DNA of 64,000 nucleotides from Planctomycetaceae bacterium (GTDB lineage Bacteria > Planctomycetota > Planctomycetia > Planctomycetales > Planctomycetaceae). The translations under genes and the position numbers were made by a program. The notes beneath the pieces are model-generated. The model was not told the DNA's origin, did no database searches, and worked only from the letters and a program-made list of their open reading frames with translations. Shown piece after piece: positions 54,042 through 63,474 of this stretch. Location of the stretch: assembly GCA_019636285.1 (NCBI GenBank), contig JAHBXV010000018.1:47526-111525 (forward strand), in the 5' to 3' direction. Numbering within the stretch: position 1 is the first letter of the stretch; every line of letters begins with the position of its first letter.

Positions 54042-54767
54042 ATGACGTCGCTGACTCCTGCTCAGCTTGCCCGCCTTGCCGAGTTCGACACCCCGACCGT
54101 CTGCAATGCCGTGGAGTTGTGGAATCACCACCCGCGCAATCTCGGCTACACCAACGACACGCTGAAGGCGTGCTTCCCCGCCTTTCCTCCCATGGTGGGC
54201 TATGCCCTCACGTCGACCTTCCGCAGCATGTGCCCCCCGCGCGGCGGCGATGCCTATGCCAGCATCGGCGCGCAGTTGGAACAGTTCGACAAGCTCCCCG
54301 GCCCGCCGGTCATCGTCTTTCAGGATCTCGACGAACCCACCGCGTCCGCCACGTTTGGCGAGGTGATGTGCACCACCTACCAGAAATTTGGCGCCAAGGG
54401 GATCGTCACCTCGGGAGCTGGTCGCGACCTGGCGCAGGTCGAAGCGCTTGGCTTTCCCGCGTTCACGTGTGGCACGATCGCCGCGCATGGATATTGCCAC
54501 ATTCTGTCGGTCGGAACTCCGGTCACCGTCGGGGGCATGACATTTTTCCAGGGCGACTTGCTGCATGGGGATCTGAACGGCCTGACAACCATTCCGCACG
54601 AGCTTGCCTCGGAAGTTCCCGAAGTCTGCGAAGAAATCATGCGGGCCGAGGCGATTGTTCTCGACTACCTGAAGCAGGATGCCGTCACCGTGAAGGGCTT
54701 TAATGAAGCCCGAGCCGCCTGCGGCGATCGCATTAACAAACTCGGCAAACGCTTGCGCGGGGAATAG
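54042..54767 (+). CDS. RraA/HMG-aldolase-like (DlpA) family protein
   Basis: A 241-residue RraA-fold protein. The signature is [20 protein letters not shown] followed by AGRDL (about residues 106-130), which carries the Arg-Asp pair used to bind a divalent metal and 2-keto acid in the HMG/CHA aldolase group. [12 protein letters not shown] near 180 is the matching second motif. In this branch the family more often acts as an aldolase/decarboxylase on 4-hydroxy-4-methyl-2-oxoglutarate-like acids than as an RNase E regulator. No signal peptide. The ceramidase-like gene follows 57 bases downstream on the same strand. Confidence 0.85.
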   Translation: MTSLTPAQLARLAEFDTPTVCNAVELWNHHPRNLGYTNDTLKACFPAFPPMVGYALTSTFRSMCPPRGGDAYASIGAQLEQFDKLPGPPVIVFQDLDEPTASATFGEVMCTTYQKFGAKGIVTSGAGRDLAQVEALGFPAFTCGTIAAHGYCHILSVGTPVTVGGMTFFQGDLLHGDLNGLTTIPHELASEVPEVCEEIMRAEAIVLDYLKQDAVTVKGFNEARAACGDRINKLGKRLRGE

Positions 54768-54824
54768 TTTCGACAGGCGTCCGATCCACCGCCTCTCCAC
54801 GAATCGTCCATGGGAGCATAACGC

Positions 54825-56273
54825 GTGACTCATCTGAATCGGCACCTGCTGCTCGCCACGTTACTGGTCTGCCCCGCCGTGGCCCGAGCTGATGATGAAG
54901 CCCTGTCGCTTCGGGCCGCTGCTCATGCCCAGGACACCACGCCGCGTCATTTTCCAATTTCCATCAATGGCAACATGGCCGACAAACTGGCCACGGGCGC
55001 GCACGATCCGTTGCACGCGCGCTGCCTCGTCATCGCAAACCAGCAGACTGCCATTGGCCTCGTGCTGGTCGATGCCTGCATGATGCCCCGCGACCTGATG
55101 GACGACGCAAAGCGACGCACGGCTGAGGTGACTGGTCTGAAACCAGAACAAATCCTCATCTCGGCGACGCACTGCCATTCGGCGCCCACGCTCTCGGGCG
55201 TCTTTCAGAGTGAACCCGATGAACCCTATCGGCAATTCCTGGTCGAGCAAATCGTGGCCGGCCTGAAGACCTGCTGGGACCGCCTTGAGCCGGCGCAAGT
55301 CGGCTGGGGGACCGTTGCCGTTCCGGGGAATATCTTCATCCGCCGCTGGCTGCTCAAGCCGGGCGAATTGGCGCTGAACCCCTTTGGAGAGATGGTCGAC
55401 CGCATTCGCATGAACCCGGGTTTCAACAATCCGCAGGTCGACCGCCCCAGCGCCGTCCCGGATCACGAGCTGAGTCTGCTTTCGGTTCAGGCCCGCGATG
55501 GCCGACCGATTGCCGTCTATGCGAACTACGGACTGCACTACGTCGGTGGTGTGGAAGGCGATCAGGTCTCGGCCGACTACTTCGGCGAATTCTCGCAGCG
55601 CATCATGCGGCACCTCGCGGCGGGTTCCGTCACTCCCCCGTTCGTCGGCATTCTGACCAACGGCACCAGCGCCAACGGCAACAACGTCGACTACAGCCAG
55701 GCATCCTCCCCGCGCCGGCAGCCGTACGAGCAAATGGGCCTGGTCGCGGAAAGCGTGGCCGAAGCCGCCGCGAAACGCTTGAAGACCGTCGAATACCACA
55801 CGCATCTTCCGCTGAAGTCGGTCACGCGGGAACTTTCCTTGGGCGTGCGCAAACCTTCGCCAGAGCACCTTCAGAAGGCCCGCGACCTCCTCGCCACCCA
55901 GCCGACGGACAAACCGCTTGCCGGGCTTCCGGCAGTCTATGCCCGCGAAACCGTTCTGATGAATGACTACCCGGACGAAGTCTCGGTCCTCTTGCAGGCC
56001 ATCCGCATCGGCGAACTCGGAATTGTTTCCAGCCCCTGCGAGACCTTTGCGGAAACGGGACTGGCCATCAAGGAGCAAAGTCCCCTGAAGCCGACATTCG
56101 TCGTCGAATTGGCCAACGGGTATTCGGGATATCTGCCCACGCCCAAAGATCACGAACTTGGCGGTTACGAAACCTGGCGGGCACGGTCCAGCTATCTGGC
56201 TGTCGACGCCGAGCCCAAGATCCGCCAGACGCTTCTGGAACTACTGGGAGAAGTCAGTGCTCGCCAGCATTAA
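54825..56273 (+). CDS. Secreted neutral/alkaline ceramidase-like hydrolase
   Basis: A 482-residue exported protein (signal peptide about 1-22, ending VARAD). The N-terminal domain of the neutral ceramidase family is suggested by DPLHARCLVIANQQTAIGLV followed by DACMMPRDL, and by ISATHCHSAP (residues about 108-117), whose His residues would bind the catalytic zinc; GLHYVGG near 235 and TNGTSANGNNVDY near 275 are further family landmarks. It probably hydrolyses an amide or related bond in lipid-like substrates outside the cytoplasm. Many planctomycete members lack the C-terminal Ig-like domain, as does this one. The start is a GTG with GGGAG eight bases upstream. Probably co-transcribed with the RraA-like gene. 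Confidence 0.85.
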   Translation: MTHLNRHLLLATLLVCPAVARADDEALSLRAAAHAQDTTPRHFPISINGNMADKLATGAHDPLHARCLVIANQQTAIGLVLVDACMMPRDLMDDAKRRTAEVTGLKPEQILISATHCHSAPTLSGVFQSEPDEPYRQFLVEQIVAGLKTCWDRLEPAQVGWGTVAVPGNIFIRRWLLKPGELALNPFGEMVDRIRMNPGFNNPQVDRPSAVPDHELSLLSVQARDGRPIAVYANYGLHYVGGVEGDQVSADYFGEFSQRIMRHLAAGSVTPPFVGILTNGTSANGNNVDYSQASSPRRQPYEQMGLVAESVAEAAAKRLKTVEYHTHLPLKSVTRELSLGVRKPSPEHLQKARDLLATQPTDKPLAGLPAVYARETVLMNDYPDEVSVLLQAIRIGELGIVSSPCETFAETGLAIKEQSPLKPTFVVELANGYSGYLPTPKDHELGGYETWRARSSYLAVDAEPKIRQTLLELLGEVSARQH

Positions 56274-56404
56274 AGCAAGTTTCTGAGTCAGTTTGACTGA
56301 TTGGCGGCTTCGAGTTGCGGGCCTCGCTCCTAAAATTCAGTGCCACTTGAAACCACGAACCACGCCGTCCCCCCGGAAAGCGCCTCACGGAGGAGATGTA
56401 CTCG

Positions 56405-57631
56405 ATGCACAACACGCTGGCTCTCATACTCGCGGGAGGACGAGGAACGCGGCTCGATCCGTTGACTCGCGATCGTGCGAAACCGGCGGTTCCGTTCGGA
56501 GGCGGTTATCGAATCATCGATTTCGCATTGTCCAACTGTCTCAACAGCGGTCTCCGCAAGATTCTGCTGCTCACGCAGTACAAGTCGGCGAGTCTCGATC
56601 GCCACATCAATATCGGCTGGCGGTTTCTCTCGCACGAGTTGGACGAATACATCCATATCCTGCCGCCGCAGCAGCGCATCAGCGAGAACTGGTATCTCGG
56701 GACGGCCGATGCCGTTTATCAGAACATCTATTCGATTGAGTCTTGCGGGACGGATTACGTGCTGATCCTCGCCGGGGATCACATCTACAAGATGGATTAC
56801 CAGGATCTCATCAATCGGCATGTCGCTGCCGGTGCCGACTGCACGGTCGCCTGTTTGCCCGTCCCCCTCGCTGAAGGTCGCGAATTTGGCATCATGCGCA
56901 TCGACGAATCGTCGCGAGTCATCGGATTCGACGAAAAGCCGCAGGAACCCAAACCGATGCCCGGCGACCCGACACGTTGCCTGGCATCGATGGGCGTGTA
57001 CGTCTTCAACTCGTCATTTCTGTTCGAAATTCTCTGCCGCGACGCGACCGACCCGCACAGCCGACGCGACTTCGGCCGCAACATTCTGCCGAGCATCATT
57101 CACGGAGCCGACGTCCTTGGATATCCCTTCGTCGAAAAGAAAACGGGGGAAACCGCCTATTGGCGCGACGTCGGCACGCTCGACGCGCTGTACGAGGCCA
57201 ACATGGACCTTGTCAGTGTCGAACCGGAGCTGAATCTGTACGACAAGATCTGGCCCATTCGCACGCTGCTTCCCCAACAGCCGCCTCCAAAGTTCGTCTT
57301 TTCGCAAGCATCCGCCAGTCCGCCGCGACTGGGCCACGCCATGGACAGCATGGTCTGTAACGGGTCGATCATTTCGGGAGGCAGCGTCTCTCGGTCGGTG
57401 CTCGGCTACGGCGTCCGCGTCAACAGTTGGTCGAGCGTCGAAGACTCCATCCTCTTCGACGGCGTCCAGGTGGGCCGCCACGCCAAGCTGAAGCGCGCGA
57501 TCATTGATAAGGGAAACACGATTCCCGAAGGGTTCGAGATTGGCTTCGATCACGAAGCCGACCGCCGCAGAGGTTTCGTCGTCACCGAGTCAGGCGTCGT
57601 CGTCGTGGCCCGCGCGCAGCTCAATCACTGA
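56405..57631 (+). CDS. glgC: Glucose-1-phosphate adenylyltransferase (ADP-glucose pyrophosphorylase)
   Basis: A 408-residue cytoplasmic enzyme that makes ADP-glucose from ATP and glucose-1-phosphate for glycogen synthesis. Visible are the nucleotide loop ALILAGGRGTRL, the RAKPAVPFGG motif, WYLGTADAVYQN, ILAGDHIYKMDY with the metal-binding Asp, FDEKPQEP, YWRDVGTLDA, and the left-handed beta-helix C-terminus (GSIISGG and VEDSILFDGV). Length is close to the usual 400-430. The ATG at 56405 is nine bases after GGAGGAG and is preferred to the one at 56396, which abuts it. The gene stands alone; no other glg gene is in the window. Confidence 0.96.
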   Translation: MHNTLALILAGGRGTRLDPLTRDRAKPAVPFGGGYRIIDFALSNCLNSGLRKILLLTQYKSASLDRHINIGWRFLSHELDEYIHILPPQQRISENWYLGTADAVYQNIYSIESCGTDYVLILAGDHIYKMDYQDLINRHVAAGADCTVACLPVPLAEGREFGIMRIDESSRVIGFDEKPQEPKPMPGDPTRCLASMGVYVFNSSFLFEILCRDATDPHSRRDFGRNILPSIIHGADVLGYPFVEKKTGETAYWRDVGTLDALYEANMDLVSVEPELNLYDKIWPIRTLLPQQPPPKFVFSQASASPPRLGHAMDSMVCNGSIISGGSVSRSVLGYGVRVNSWSSVEDSILFDGVQVGRHAKLKRAIIDKGNTIPEGFEIGFDHEADRRRGFVVTESGVVVVARAQLNH

Positions 57632-57724
57632 GCCGCGAAAACAAGACCGTTCCGCTTTGTCGCGGCTGAGTTTTCCGGGTGTCACCGGCTCGACCAGTGC
57701 GCCTTTGCGAATCGACTATAAGAC

Positions 57725-57748
57725 GCACTGGCAAAGCCAGTACCACAC
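57725..57748. repeat. Palindromic CACTGGC repeat, second copy
   Basis: Matches the right arm of the 53203-53279 repeat at 21 of 24 positions, with the core CACTGGCAAAGCCAGT. A short inverted partner CCAGTGCG lies at 57694-57701. It sits between the convergent glgC and lipoprotein genes. Confidence 0.75.
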
Positions 57749-57775
57749 TTCGATCCCTTCAACAGCGACAGAACA

Positions 57776-58852
57776 TTAGAACGGTGCGACCTCTGCCCGC
57801 GATGGCTCGTAGGTCGGCGCGTCGTCTGGTTGCGACTCGAACCAGTTGCCGGAACTCGCTTCGGCCTCTGGCTCTTCCTCCGTCTCGCTGCCAAACGTCA
57901 CGCGGCCCACGGGTTCGACAGCCGCCTTGCCGAATCCTCGCTCCAGCGAATCGGCAGAGCCCCTCCGGGGTTGACGCTGACGCATCGCCAGGCCCAGATC
58001 GAGCGGCTCGACGCCCGGTGGCTTTGGCATCGTCCACATCTGGGGCGGAAGGCCGTTTGGGTTCGCTTCGATTTCTGGAATGGTCATCGCGAGCCGCATC
58101 TGCGCCTGCGGAACTTCCAGCACGATGTGATGCGGAACGATCACCCCCGTCTTTTCATCGCGACGGTGATCGGACAGCATGGCTTTCGCGACGACCTGTT
58201 CGTTGACATCGTAGAGCACGTGTTCAAGAACTCGTCCCTGGCACGTCTCCATGACAACGACCCGCTTCGCCGGATGCCCCCCCTCGGTCGCCGCCAGAGT
58301 CGTCAGGACCGCGCGTCGCCGTGCTTTGTCAAATTGCAGCCGCGTTCCCTCGACCGCGAGCGGTTCCACGCCCAATACCTGCCGCAACCAATCGGGCTCG
58401 AACGGAACTCCAAGCTGCTCGCGTGCCATCGGCACGTCTTCATGACGGCAGACGATGTAGGGGGGATCCTGCCGCTTGGACCACAGCCAAAACAGTTCCT
58501 GATTTGAACCGATATCGACCTCGGTCCCCGCTATGGAATTAACGACCAGCCGCAGCTCGCGACCATTCTGCACCGCCAGATCACCCGAGAGCGGAAGACC
58601 GTTGGCAGAGATCTTCATCCGCGTCGCCCGCCAACTGTGCAGGCGATCAACATTCTGATTGAGGTGCGTCACCAGGTCGCCAACAGTCGGCTCCTCCGGT
58701 AGCTGACAAGGAGCCTTTGCCAGGGGATCACCCTGCCGGAAACTCCGGAGGGAATGACAGCCCGTGCCCGAGACGACCAGCACTAATAGTGCCAGGCCGA
58801 TCGCTGAGTTCAGGGAGTTTCGCAGGCACACGAACGGCACGCTCAACTCCAT
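57776..58852 (-). CDS. LolA-like outer-membrane-associated lipoprotein
   Basis: A 358-residue protein with a signal peptide and lipobox-like GTGC (Cys32), which is a weak but possible lipidation site. The body has the strand pattern of LolA/LolB-type carriers (SWRATRMKISANGLPLSGDLA and RELRLVVNSIAGTEVDIG). The C-terminus is acidic and disordered. The ten-base overlap with the upstream gene at 58843-59331 indicates an operon. Likely an envelope lipoprotein; lipoprotein transfer is only an inference from the fold. Confidence 0.75.
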   Translation of the reverse strand: MELSVPFVCLRNSLNSAIGLALLVLVVSGTGCHSLRSFRQGDPLAKAPCQLPEEPTVGDLVTHLNQNVDRLHSWRATRMKISANGLPLSGDLAVQNGRELRLVVNSIAGTEVDIGSNQELFWLWSKRQDPPYIVCRHEDVPMAREQLGVPFEPDWLRQVLGVEPLAVEGTRLQFDKARRRAVLTTLAATEGGHPAKRVVVMETCQGRVLEHVLYDVNEQVVAKAMLSDHRRDEKTGVIVPHHIVLEVPQAQMRLAMTIPEIEANPNGLPPQMWTMPKPPGVEPLDLGLAMRQRQPRRGSADSLERGFGKAAVEPVGRVTFGSETEEEPEAEASSGNWFESQPDDAPTYEPSRAEVAPF

Positions 58853-59331
58853 TCCGTTGCCAGTTGTTGCCGCAGAACATTTTGCAGAGAGCCGACCGCC
58901 GCATCATCAAGATGCAGATTCCGCACGAAGAATTGCCCCTCGCCGTGAGTCCCGCTCAACTCGAGCAGTTCGTCATCGGCCTCACCATGCGCCTGGACCA
59001 CCGTCAAGCGGCGATGCTTCAGCAGGTGCAGTGCCAGAACATAGCGGGTTTCTTCGGTGCCGGGGCTGGCCTCCTCCGAGAGCTGCTCGAAATAGCGAAA
59101 CAGCGAATCCGGGTCGATCGGCACCGTCGCGCCGGCCGGCTGGTCCGGAACCCGGGTCCGCCAGTGAGCCACCGTCTGCGGCGGCTGGCCTGTCCAACCC
59201 TCTTCCGAAAAGTCGAGCCGTTTGAGCAGTCCCTGCTCGTCGACAACCACCGAGTGACACAACGAGCCCGGCGCCAGGGGCTGGCCCGTCGCCGCGCATG
59301 TCTTCCCCAGCGAGCGAAAGTGGTAGTCCAT
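58843..59331 (-). CDS. Hypothetical protein, DYHF-starting small family
   Basis: A 162-residue soluble protein starting MDYHFRSLGKTCAATGQPL. It has a Cys pair about eleven residues apart near the N-terminus (CAATGQPLAPGSLC), resembling a small zinc-ribbon-like turn, then VPIDPDSLFRYFEQL and a C-terminal LALHLLKHRR helix. The frame is open 19 codons farther upstream, but the ATG at 59331 gives the compact N-terminus. The family is recurrent in planctomycetes without a name. It is the first gene of a two-gene operon with the lipoprotein gene. Confidence 0.7.
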   Translation of the reverse strand: MDYHFRSLGKTCAATGQPLAPGSLCHSVVVDEQGLLKRLDFSEEGWTGQPPQTVAHWRTRVPDQPAGATVPIDPDSLFRYFEQLSEEASPGTEETRYVLALHLLKHRRLTVVQAHGEADDELLELSGTHGEGQFFVRNLHLDDAAVGSLQNVLRQQLATEWS

Positions 59332-59478
59332 CAATCCGGCAGAGCGGCGGTCCGACGATCGCGTCGGGATGCACGACAGCCGTGCCAATCCCCCCGATGT
59401 CCGCCGCGTCTTGTAGTTTTTACCGGCGACCCCGACAAGACCGATTCGCGGGGAAGTTTGCCGAAAACCGCCTCGCGA

Positions 59479-61161
59479 TCAGACCGATGATCCGCCCTGC
59501 TGAGCTTTGATCGCCGCGGTCCGCTCTTTCAGCACGGGGATCTGCTTTTCCAGTTCCTTACGCATCAGTTCGACGCGTTTGAGCATCTTCTCGCCGTGCC
59601 GCGTGACCTGTTGAGCAGAAGTTTCGAGCTCTTCAAACCCGCTGAGCCCCTTTTCGACGTGCAGAATCGCCTGCTCCAGCGCGATGACGTCTTCCGTGTG
59701 GGCCTGGGTCTCCTTCGCCGACCGTACGGCCAGCGCCCGTGCCAGACTGTAACCCAGTCGCAGAAAAAGATCACTGCCGGGATCTTCCGCGTCCCAGATG
59801 ACAAACACATCGCCATCAATCCGCCGAACCGGGTCGAGCCCAGCCGGGGCTGTCTTTGAGGAAAAGATGAACAGCCCGACTGACGCAGACCGATTGTCGC
59901 GCGCCATGGCGATCTCTAGGCGCGCATCCTTCAGCGAATACCCGGCGACTTCCTTAGCTTCCACGACGAGGATTGTCCCCGGGGCCACACTTTCGGGACC
60001 CAGTTCCACAATGCAATCGCCCACTTTGCAATTCTTGATCCGGCCAACTCGCGCGCCGGACGCCTCGGGAACGTCTCCACACGACTGCGCCTCCGCAGAG
60101 ACCGCCGCGACGACGGCGGCTTCAAACTCCAGACCGTGCCGCGTGGATCGAGCGGCCTCTTCCTTACGGGCAATCATCGCTTGCAGCGCCAGTTTGACCT
60201 CTTCCTGGAACTTCTGGCTCGATTCCCGCTGGGTATCGAGAATCCCCAGGAGTTCCCGCTTCAGCCGCGCCAGCGCCGACGTTTCCTGGTCGAGCGACAA
60301 GTGTCCTTCGATGGCCGAATTCGTCGCTTCCAGCATCGTCTTCAGCCGCGACAGCGCCGACGCCTCATGGTCCAGCGAGAACTCGTTCGTGATCGCCCGG
60401 GACGCCCGATCGACTTTGAGGACCAGCCGGCTGAGAGCCGATTCATCGTCATCCAGCGAGAACTGGCGGGCGATCTGATCGATCTTCCCCTGCAATTCCT
60501 CGGTCAAATTGCCGTGCTGGAGTTCCAGTTCCGCGACGAATCGAGCGAGCGCCCCCTCCTTGTTGTCGAGCGTGAACTGCGACAGCACCTGCTCGCGCTG
60601 ACGGGTCAGCTGCTCGTCGAGCGCGCCGCGAACGGCTCCCAATAGCCCCTGCGTTTCATCCGGGCTCAGCCACTTCAGCAGTTCGCTGTCTTTCCCGAAA
60701 TGCGATGCCAGTGTCTTCGCCAATTCCGAATCGGCATGCCCCACCTGGCGACGCAACACGGTCTCCAATTCGCCATCGTTGCGAATCAGCCGCTCGACCC
60801 GCTCGTGGAATCGCCCGCTCTGGGGGTCGAAATAGTCCTTCAATGTTCCGGCGACGTTCGTCTGAATCGTCTTCGAATGGTCTTCCATCCGCGCCTGCAT
60901 CAGTTCGAGCAGACGATCGCCTTCGCGGCGAACGGTCTCGGCATCGATCTGACCGCGCGCCTGCTTCAGGGCCATCACGCCAATCCGCAGTGCCTTGACG
61001 GCGAACTCCTGCCGCAGTTCCTCGCTGGAATAGCCACTCAGCGCGTCGATCGTTTCCGGATCGCGAATCTCCAGCCGCAATTCGAGAACGTCCGAGTCGT
61101 TCAACTCCTCCGACTCTTCAATGACGTCTTCCAGTTCTCGCTGGCCAAAGAGTTGTGGCAT
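59479..61161 (-). CDS. Coiled-coil protein with four FSLD-type repeats and PD-(D/E)XK-like core
   Basis: A 560-residue cytoplasmic protein. Residues 1-190 are helical. Four short repeats follow, each built on [FL][ST]LDxxxxALxR (FTLDNKEGALAR, FSLDDDESALSR, FSLDHEASALSR, LSLDQETSALAR) at about residues 195, 232, 260 and 287. Residues about 340-460 form an alpha/beta core with GLEFEAAV, GDCIVELGPES and the strand TILVVEAKE, the E-x-K half of a PD-(D/E)XK nuclease motif. A C-terminal coiled coil of about 90 residues closes it. The order is reminiscent of RmuC-type nucleases, though the repeats are unlike RmuC. AAGGA nine bases upstream supports the ATG. Nuclease activity is inferred; it may be degenerate. 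Confidence 0.75.
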   Translation of the reverse strand: MPQLFGQRELEDVIEESEELNDSDVLELRLEIRDPETIDALSGYSSEELRQEFAVKALRIGVMALKQARGQIDAETVRREGDRLLELMQARMEDHSKTIQTNVAGTLKDYFDPQSGRFHERVERLIRNDGELETVLRRQVGHADSELAKTLASHFGKDSELLKWLSPDETQGLLGAVRGALDEQLTRQREQVLSQFTLDNKEGALARFVAELELQHGNLTEELQGKIDQIARQFSLDDDESALSRLVLKVDRASRAITNEFSLDHEASALSRLKTMLEATNSAIEGHLSLDQETSALARLKRELLGILDTQRESSQKFQEEVKLALQAMIARKEEAARSTRHGLEFEAAVVAAVSAEAQSCGDVPEASGARVGRIKNCKVGDCIVELGPESVAPGTILVVEAKEVAGYSLKDARLEIAMARDNRSASVGLFIFSSKTAPAGLDPVRRIDGDVFVIWDAEDPGSDLFLRLGYSLARALAVRSAKETQAHTEDVIALEQAILHVEKGLSGFEELETSAQQVTRHGEKMLKRVELMRKELEKQIPVLKERTAAIKAQQGGSSV

Positions 61162-61225
61162 CGCATTTCATCCTTGATCGAATAGCTCAGGCGGGCGTTC
61201 AGTATTCAAATCGGCGACAGTGCGG

Positions 61226-62371
61226 TTATTCGGCATCTGATTGCAGCGACGGACCAATCCGGACATTCCGGAACGCGCAATCGGAACTGTGATTCTGCAA
61301 CCCCAGATACCCTTTGACCGAGCGTAGCAGAATCAGGGGATGCGTCTCCGGAGTGACCTTCGTCACGACAACTCCATTATGGACAGTCGTGACGCGGTTC
61401 CCCTTGCAGTCGATTTCCAGCGTATTCCATTCCCCCGCCGGTCGCGAGACTCGCGGGTCCGCACCGCAGATGTCGTACACGCTCGCCGAGTACTGGTAGT
61501 CTTTCAGAGTCGCGTATTTCGGATCGGCATCGTCGAGCATCTGCACCTCAAACCCGGCTGCGGGCTGGGTGTCATCCTCGCGATGGTGATTGCCATCCGC
61601 CGGGACACGAACATAAACGCCGCTGTTGCCACCGGCTGACAGCTTGTAGTCGATCCGAAAACTGAAGTCGCCATACTCTTTCATCGAACGCAGCCACGGC
61701 CCCTTCGCCCCGGAACACCGCAGCAGGCCGGCTTCGACAAACCAGATCGAATTGGGATCGGCTTCGGCAGGCTCCCAGCCCGTCAGGTCTTTCCCGTTGA
61801 ACAGTGGTTCGAAGCCCAGTTCGCTGACTTCCAGCTTCCGCAGCAGGAACTGTCCTCCGATGGGAACCTCGACCTGAATGCCGACATAACCCTTCGGCCG
61901 GGTCAGGCCGCCCACGTCGTAGGCCGGTTGACCATTGATCTTGAGGGCGACCTTTTCACCTTCCACTCGAATCTCAAACCGGTTCCAGTCGCCCTTCCGG
62001 ATCAATCCGGTCGACGATGCGCCCGGCAGGTTCCCAATATTGCCTTCTTTTCCATCCAGCAGATTGATCTGCCACGCCGGTTTCGGAAACGGTGCTCCTT
62101 CCTTGGCCGCGCGAATGTAAATCCCCGCGTCGTACTGAGCTTCCTTGAGGGCTTTCCACTCCACCACCATCGTGAAGTCGGCGTACTCCAGATGCGAACG
62201 GATCCAGCCGTTGCCCGCTTTCAGCAGCAGCCCCTCGGCGGTCTGCTCAACCTCGCAACCGTTTTCAACCGTCCAGCCGGTCAACAGGTCAGCCGCCGGC
62301 TCCTCCGCAAAGACTGCACCGGCCGACATCAGGACACACGAAGCCATCAGAAATCGAACAATCAGGCCCAT
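61226..62371 (-). CDS. Tandem DUF1080 (3-keto-disaccharide hydrolase-like) secreted protein
   Basis: A 381-residue exported protein with a signal peptide (about 1-22, ending VFAEEP) and two DUF1080-type beta-sandwich domains in series. The first (about 28-190) carries AGIYIRAAKEG and IGNLPGASSTG; the second (about 195-375) starts PLFNGKDLTGWEP and carries NSGVYVRVPADG and the last NVRIGPSL strand. Family members bind or cleave disaccharides and related glycosides. It resembles the single-domain protein at 16002-16640 in its strand motifs. Cleavage has not been shown for most members, so activity is inferred. Confidence 0.9.
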   Translation of the reverse strand: MGLIVRFLMASCVLMSAGAVFAEEPAADLLTGWTVENGCEVEQTAEGLLLKAGNGWIRSHLEYADFTMVVEWKALKEAQYDAGIYIRAAKEGAPFPKPAWQINLLDGKEGNIGNLPGASSTGLIRKGDWNRFEIRVEGEKVALKINGQPAYDVGGLTRPKGYVGIQVEVPIGGQFLLRKLEVSELGFEPLFNGKDLTGWEPAEADPNSIWFVEAGLLRCSGAKGPWLRSMKEYGDFSFRIDYKLSAGGNSGVYVRVPADGNHHREDDTQPAAGFEVQMLDDADPKYATLKDYQYSASVYDICGADPRVSRPAGEWNTLEIDCKGNRVTTVHNGVVVTKVTPETHPLILLRSVKGYLGLQNHSSDCAFRNVRIGPSLQSDAE

Positions 62372-62516
62372 CAGCGCGTGTCCTCAATCTTTAGAGATGC
62401 CGTATTTTCCGCGTCGACAACGGCGTCGGAACGCGAACCATCCAATCAGTAGACGCACCGGCCTGCGGTCGGGCAAGTCCGCGTGATCCGAATCCGACGA
62501 CTGGCCGAACGCACGC

Positions 62517-63410
62517 TCAAAACCGCGCCTGCCGCTGCGACAGATACTCCAGCAGCGCCCGGTCAAAAGGCAGACTTGTGTCGAGAGGCACATAGTCGAC
62601 TCCCATTCGCGAGCACTCCTGCCGGTACCGCTCGCGAAACTCGTCCAGAGCCTCCAGATAGTCTCCCCGAATGCCTCGTGCGTCGAGCACCAGGTTCTCG
62701 CCCGACTCGGGATCGCGCAGGTCCACGAGGCCGTCAAACGGAAAGTGAACCTCGGCTTCGTCCAGAATGTGAAACAGAATCACATCGTGTCCGGCATGCC
62801 GCAGTAGATGCAGGCTCTTGATGAGCGGTTCGCTGTCGCACAACAGATCCGAAAAGACCATCAGCAGACTGCGATGCCGAATCATCGCCGCGGCCTGACG
62901 CAGGCTCGCCGCCAGGTCGGTCTGCCCGGCCGGCGTCGCCTTCGACAGGGCCGCCAGGATGACTCCAAGCTGCGTCCGCTTACTCCGCGGCGGAAGACTC
63001 GTCCGCAACTGCGTGTCGCAGGTCATGAGGCCCACCGGGTCCTGCTGATGGATCATCAGATACCCGAGCGCCGCCGCCAAGCAGGTCGCATACTGGAACT
63101 TGGTCATCTCCTGCCGATGCGTGTAGCCCATGCTCTCCGACAGGTCGAGCACCAACAAGCCCGAGATGTTCGTCTCGGCCTGGTACTTCTTGACGTAGTA
63201 CCGATCGGTTTTGGCATAGACCAGCCAGTCAATGTCCTTCGGATCATCCCCCTGCGTATACCGCCTATGCTCGCTGAACTCGACACTGAACCCATGAAAC
63301 GGCGAGGCATGCAACCCGCTCAGAAACCCCTCAACAATAAACCGCGCCCGCAGATCGAGCCGCGCGACCTGCTGGATGACTTCGGGTTTGAGGTATTGCT
63401 CTGAAGGCAT
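62517..63410 (-). CDS. DUF58 domain protein (von Willebrand factor A-like)
   Basis: A 297-residue cytoplasmic DUF58 protein. The conserved opening LRARFIVEGFLSGLHASPFHG, HRRYTQGDDPKDIDWLVYAKTDR, and the MIDAS-like metal site DLSESMG (residues 88-94) are all present, with SDLLCDSEP later. DUF58 proteins pair with MoxR-type AAA+ ATPases in envelope chaperone-like systems. Here the four-helix-bundle gene sits between it and the probable MoxR gene upstream. No ribosome-binding site is visible at the ATG, which is preceded by a purine/pyrimidine tract. Confidence 0.93.
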   Translation of the reverse strand: MPSEQYLKPEVIQQVARLDLRARFIVEGFLSGLHASPFHGFSVEFSEHRRYTQGDDPKDIDWLVYAKTDRYYVKKYQAETNISGLLVLDLSESMGYTHRQEMTKFQYATCLAAALGYLMIHQQDPVGLMTCDTQLRTSLPPRSKRTQLGVILAALSKATPAGQTDLAASLRQAAAMIRHRSLLMVFSDLLCDSEPLIKSLHLLRHAGHDVILFHILDEAEVHFPFDGLVDLRDPESGENLVLDARGIRGDYLEALDEFRERYRQECSRMGVDYVPLDTSLPFDRALLEYLSQRQARF

Positions 63411-63412
63411 TT

Positions 63413-63441
63413 GGGGGGGAACCGGGGAGGGGGAGAGGGGG
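63413..63441 (+). repeat. G-quadruplex-type tract (plus strand)
   Basis: Four G runs of 7, 4, 5 and 5 separated by 4-, 1- and 3-base loops, directly beside the DUF58 start codon and in its template strand. The pattern fits a canonical G-quadruplex motif; folding is inferred. Confidence 0.7.
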
Positions 63442-63474
63442 AGACGCGGCGAAAGAGAAGAAAAAGATACGACG

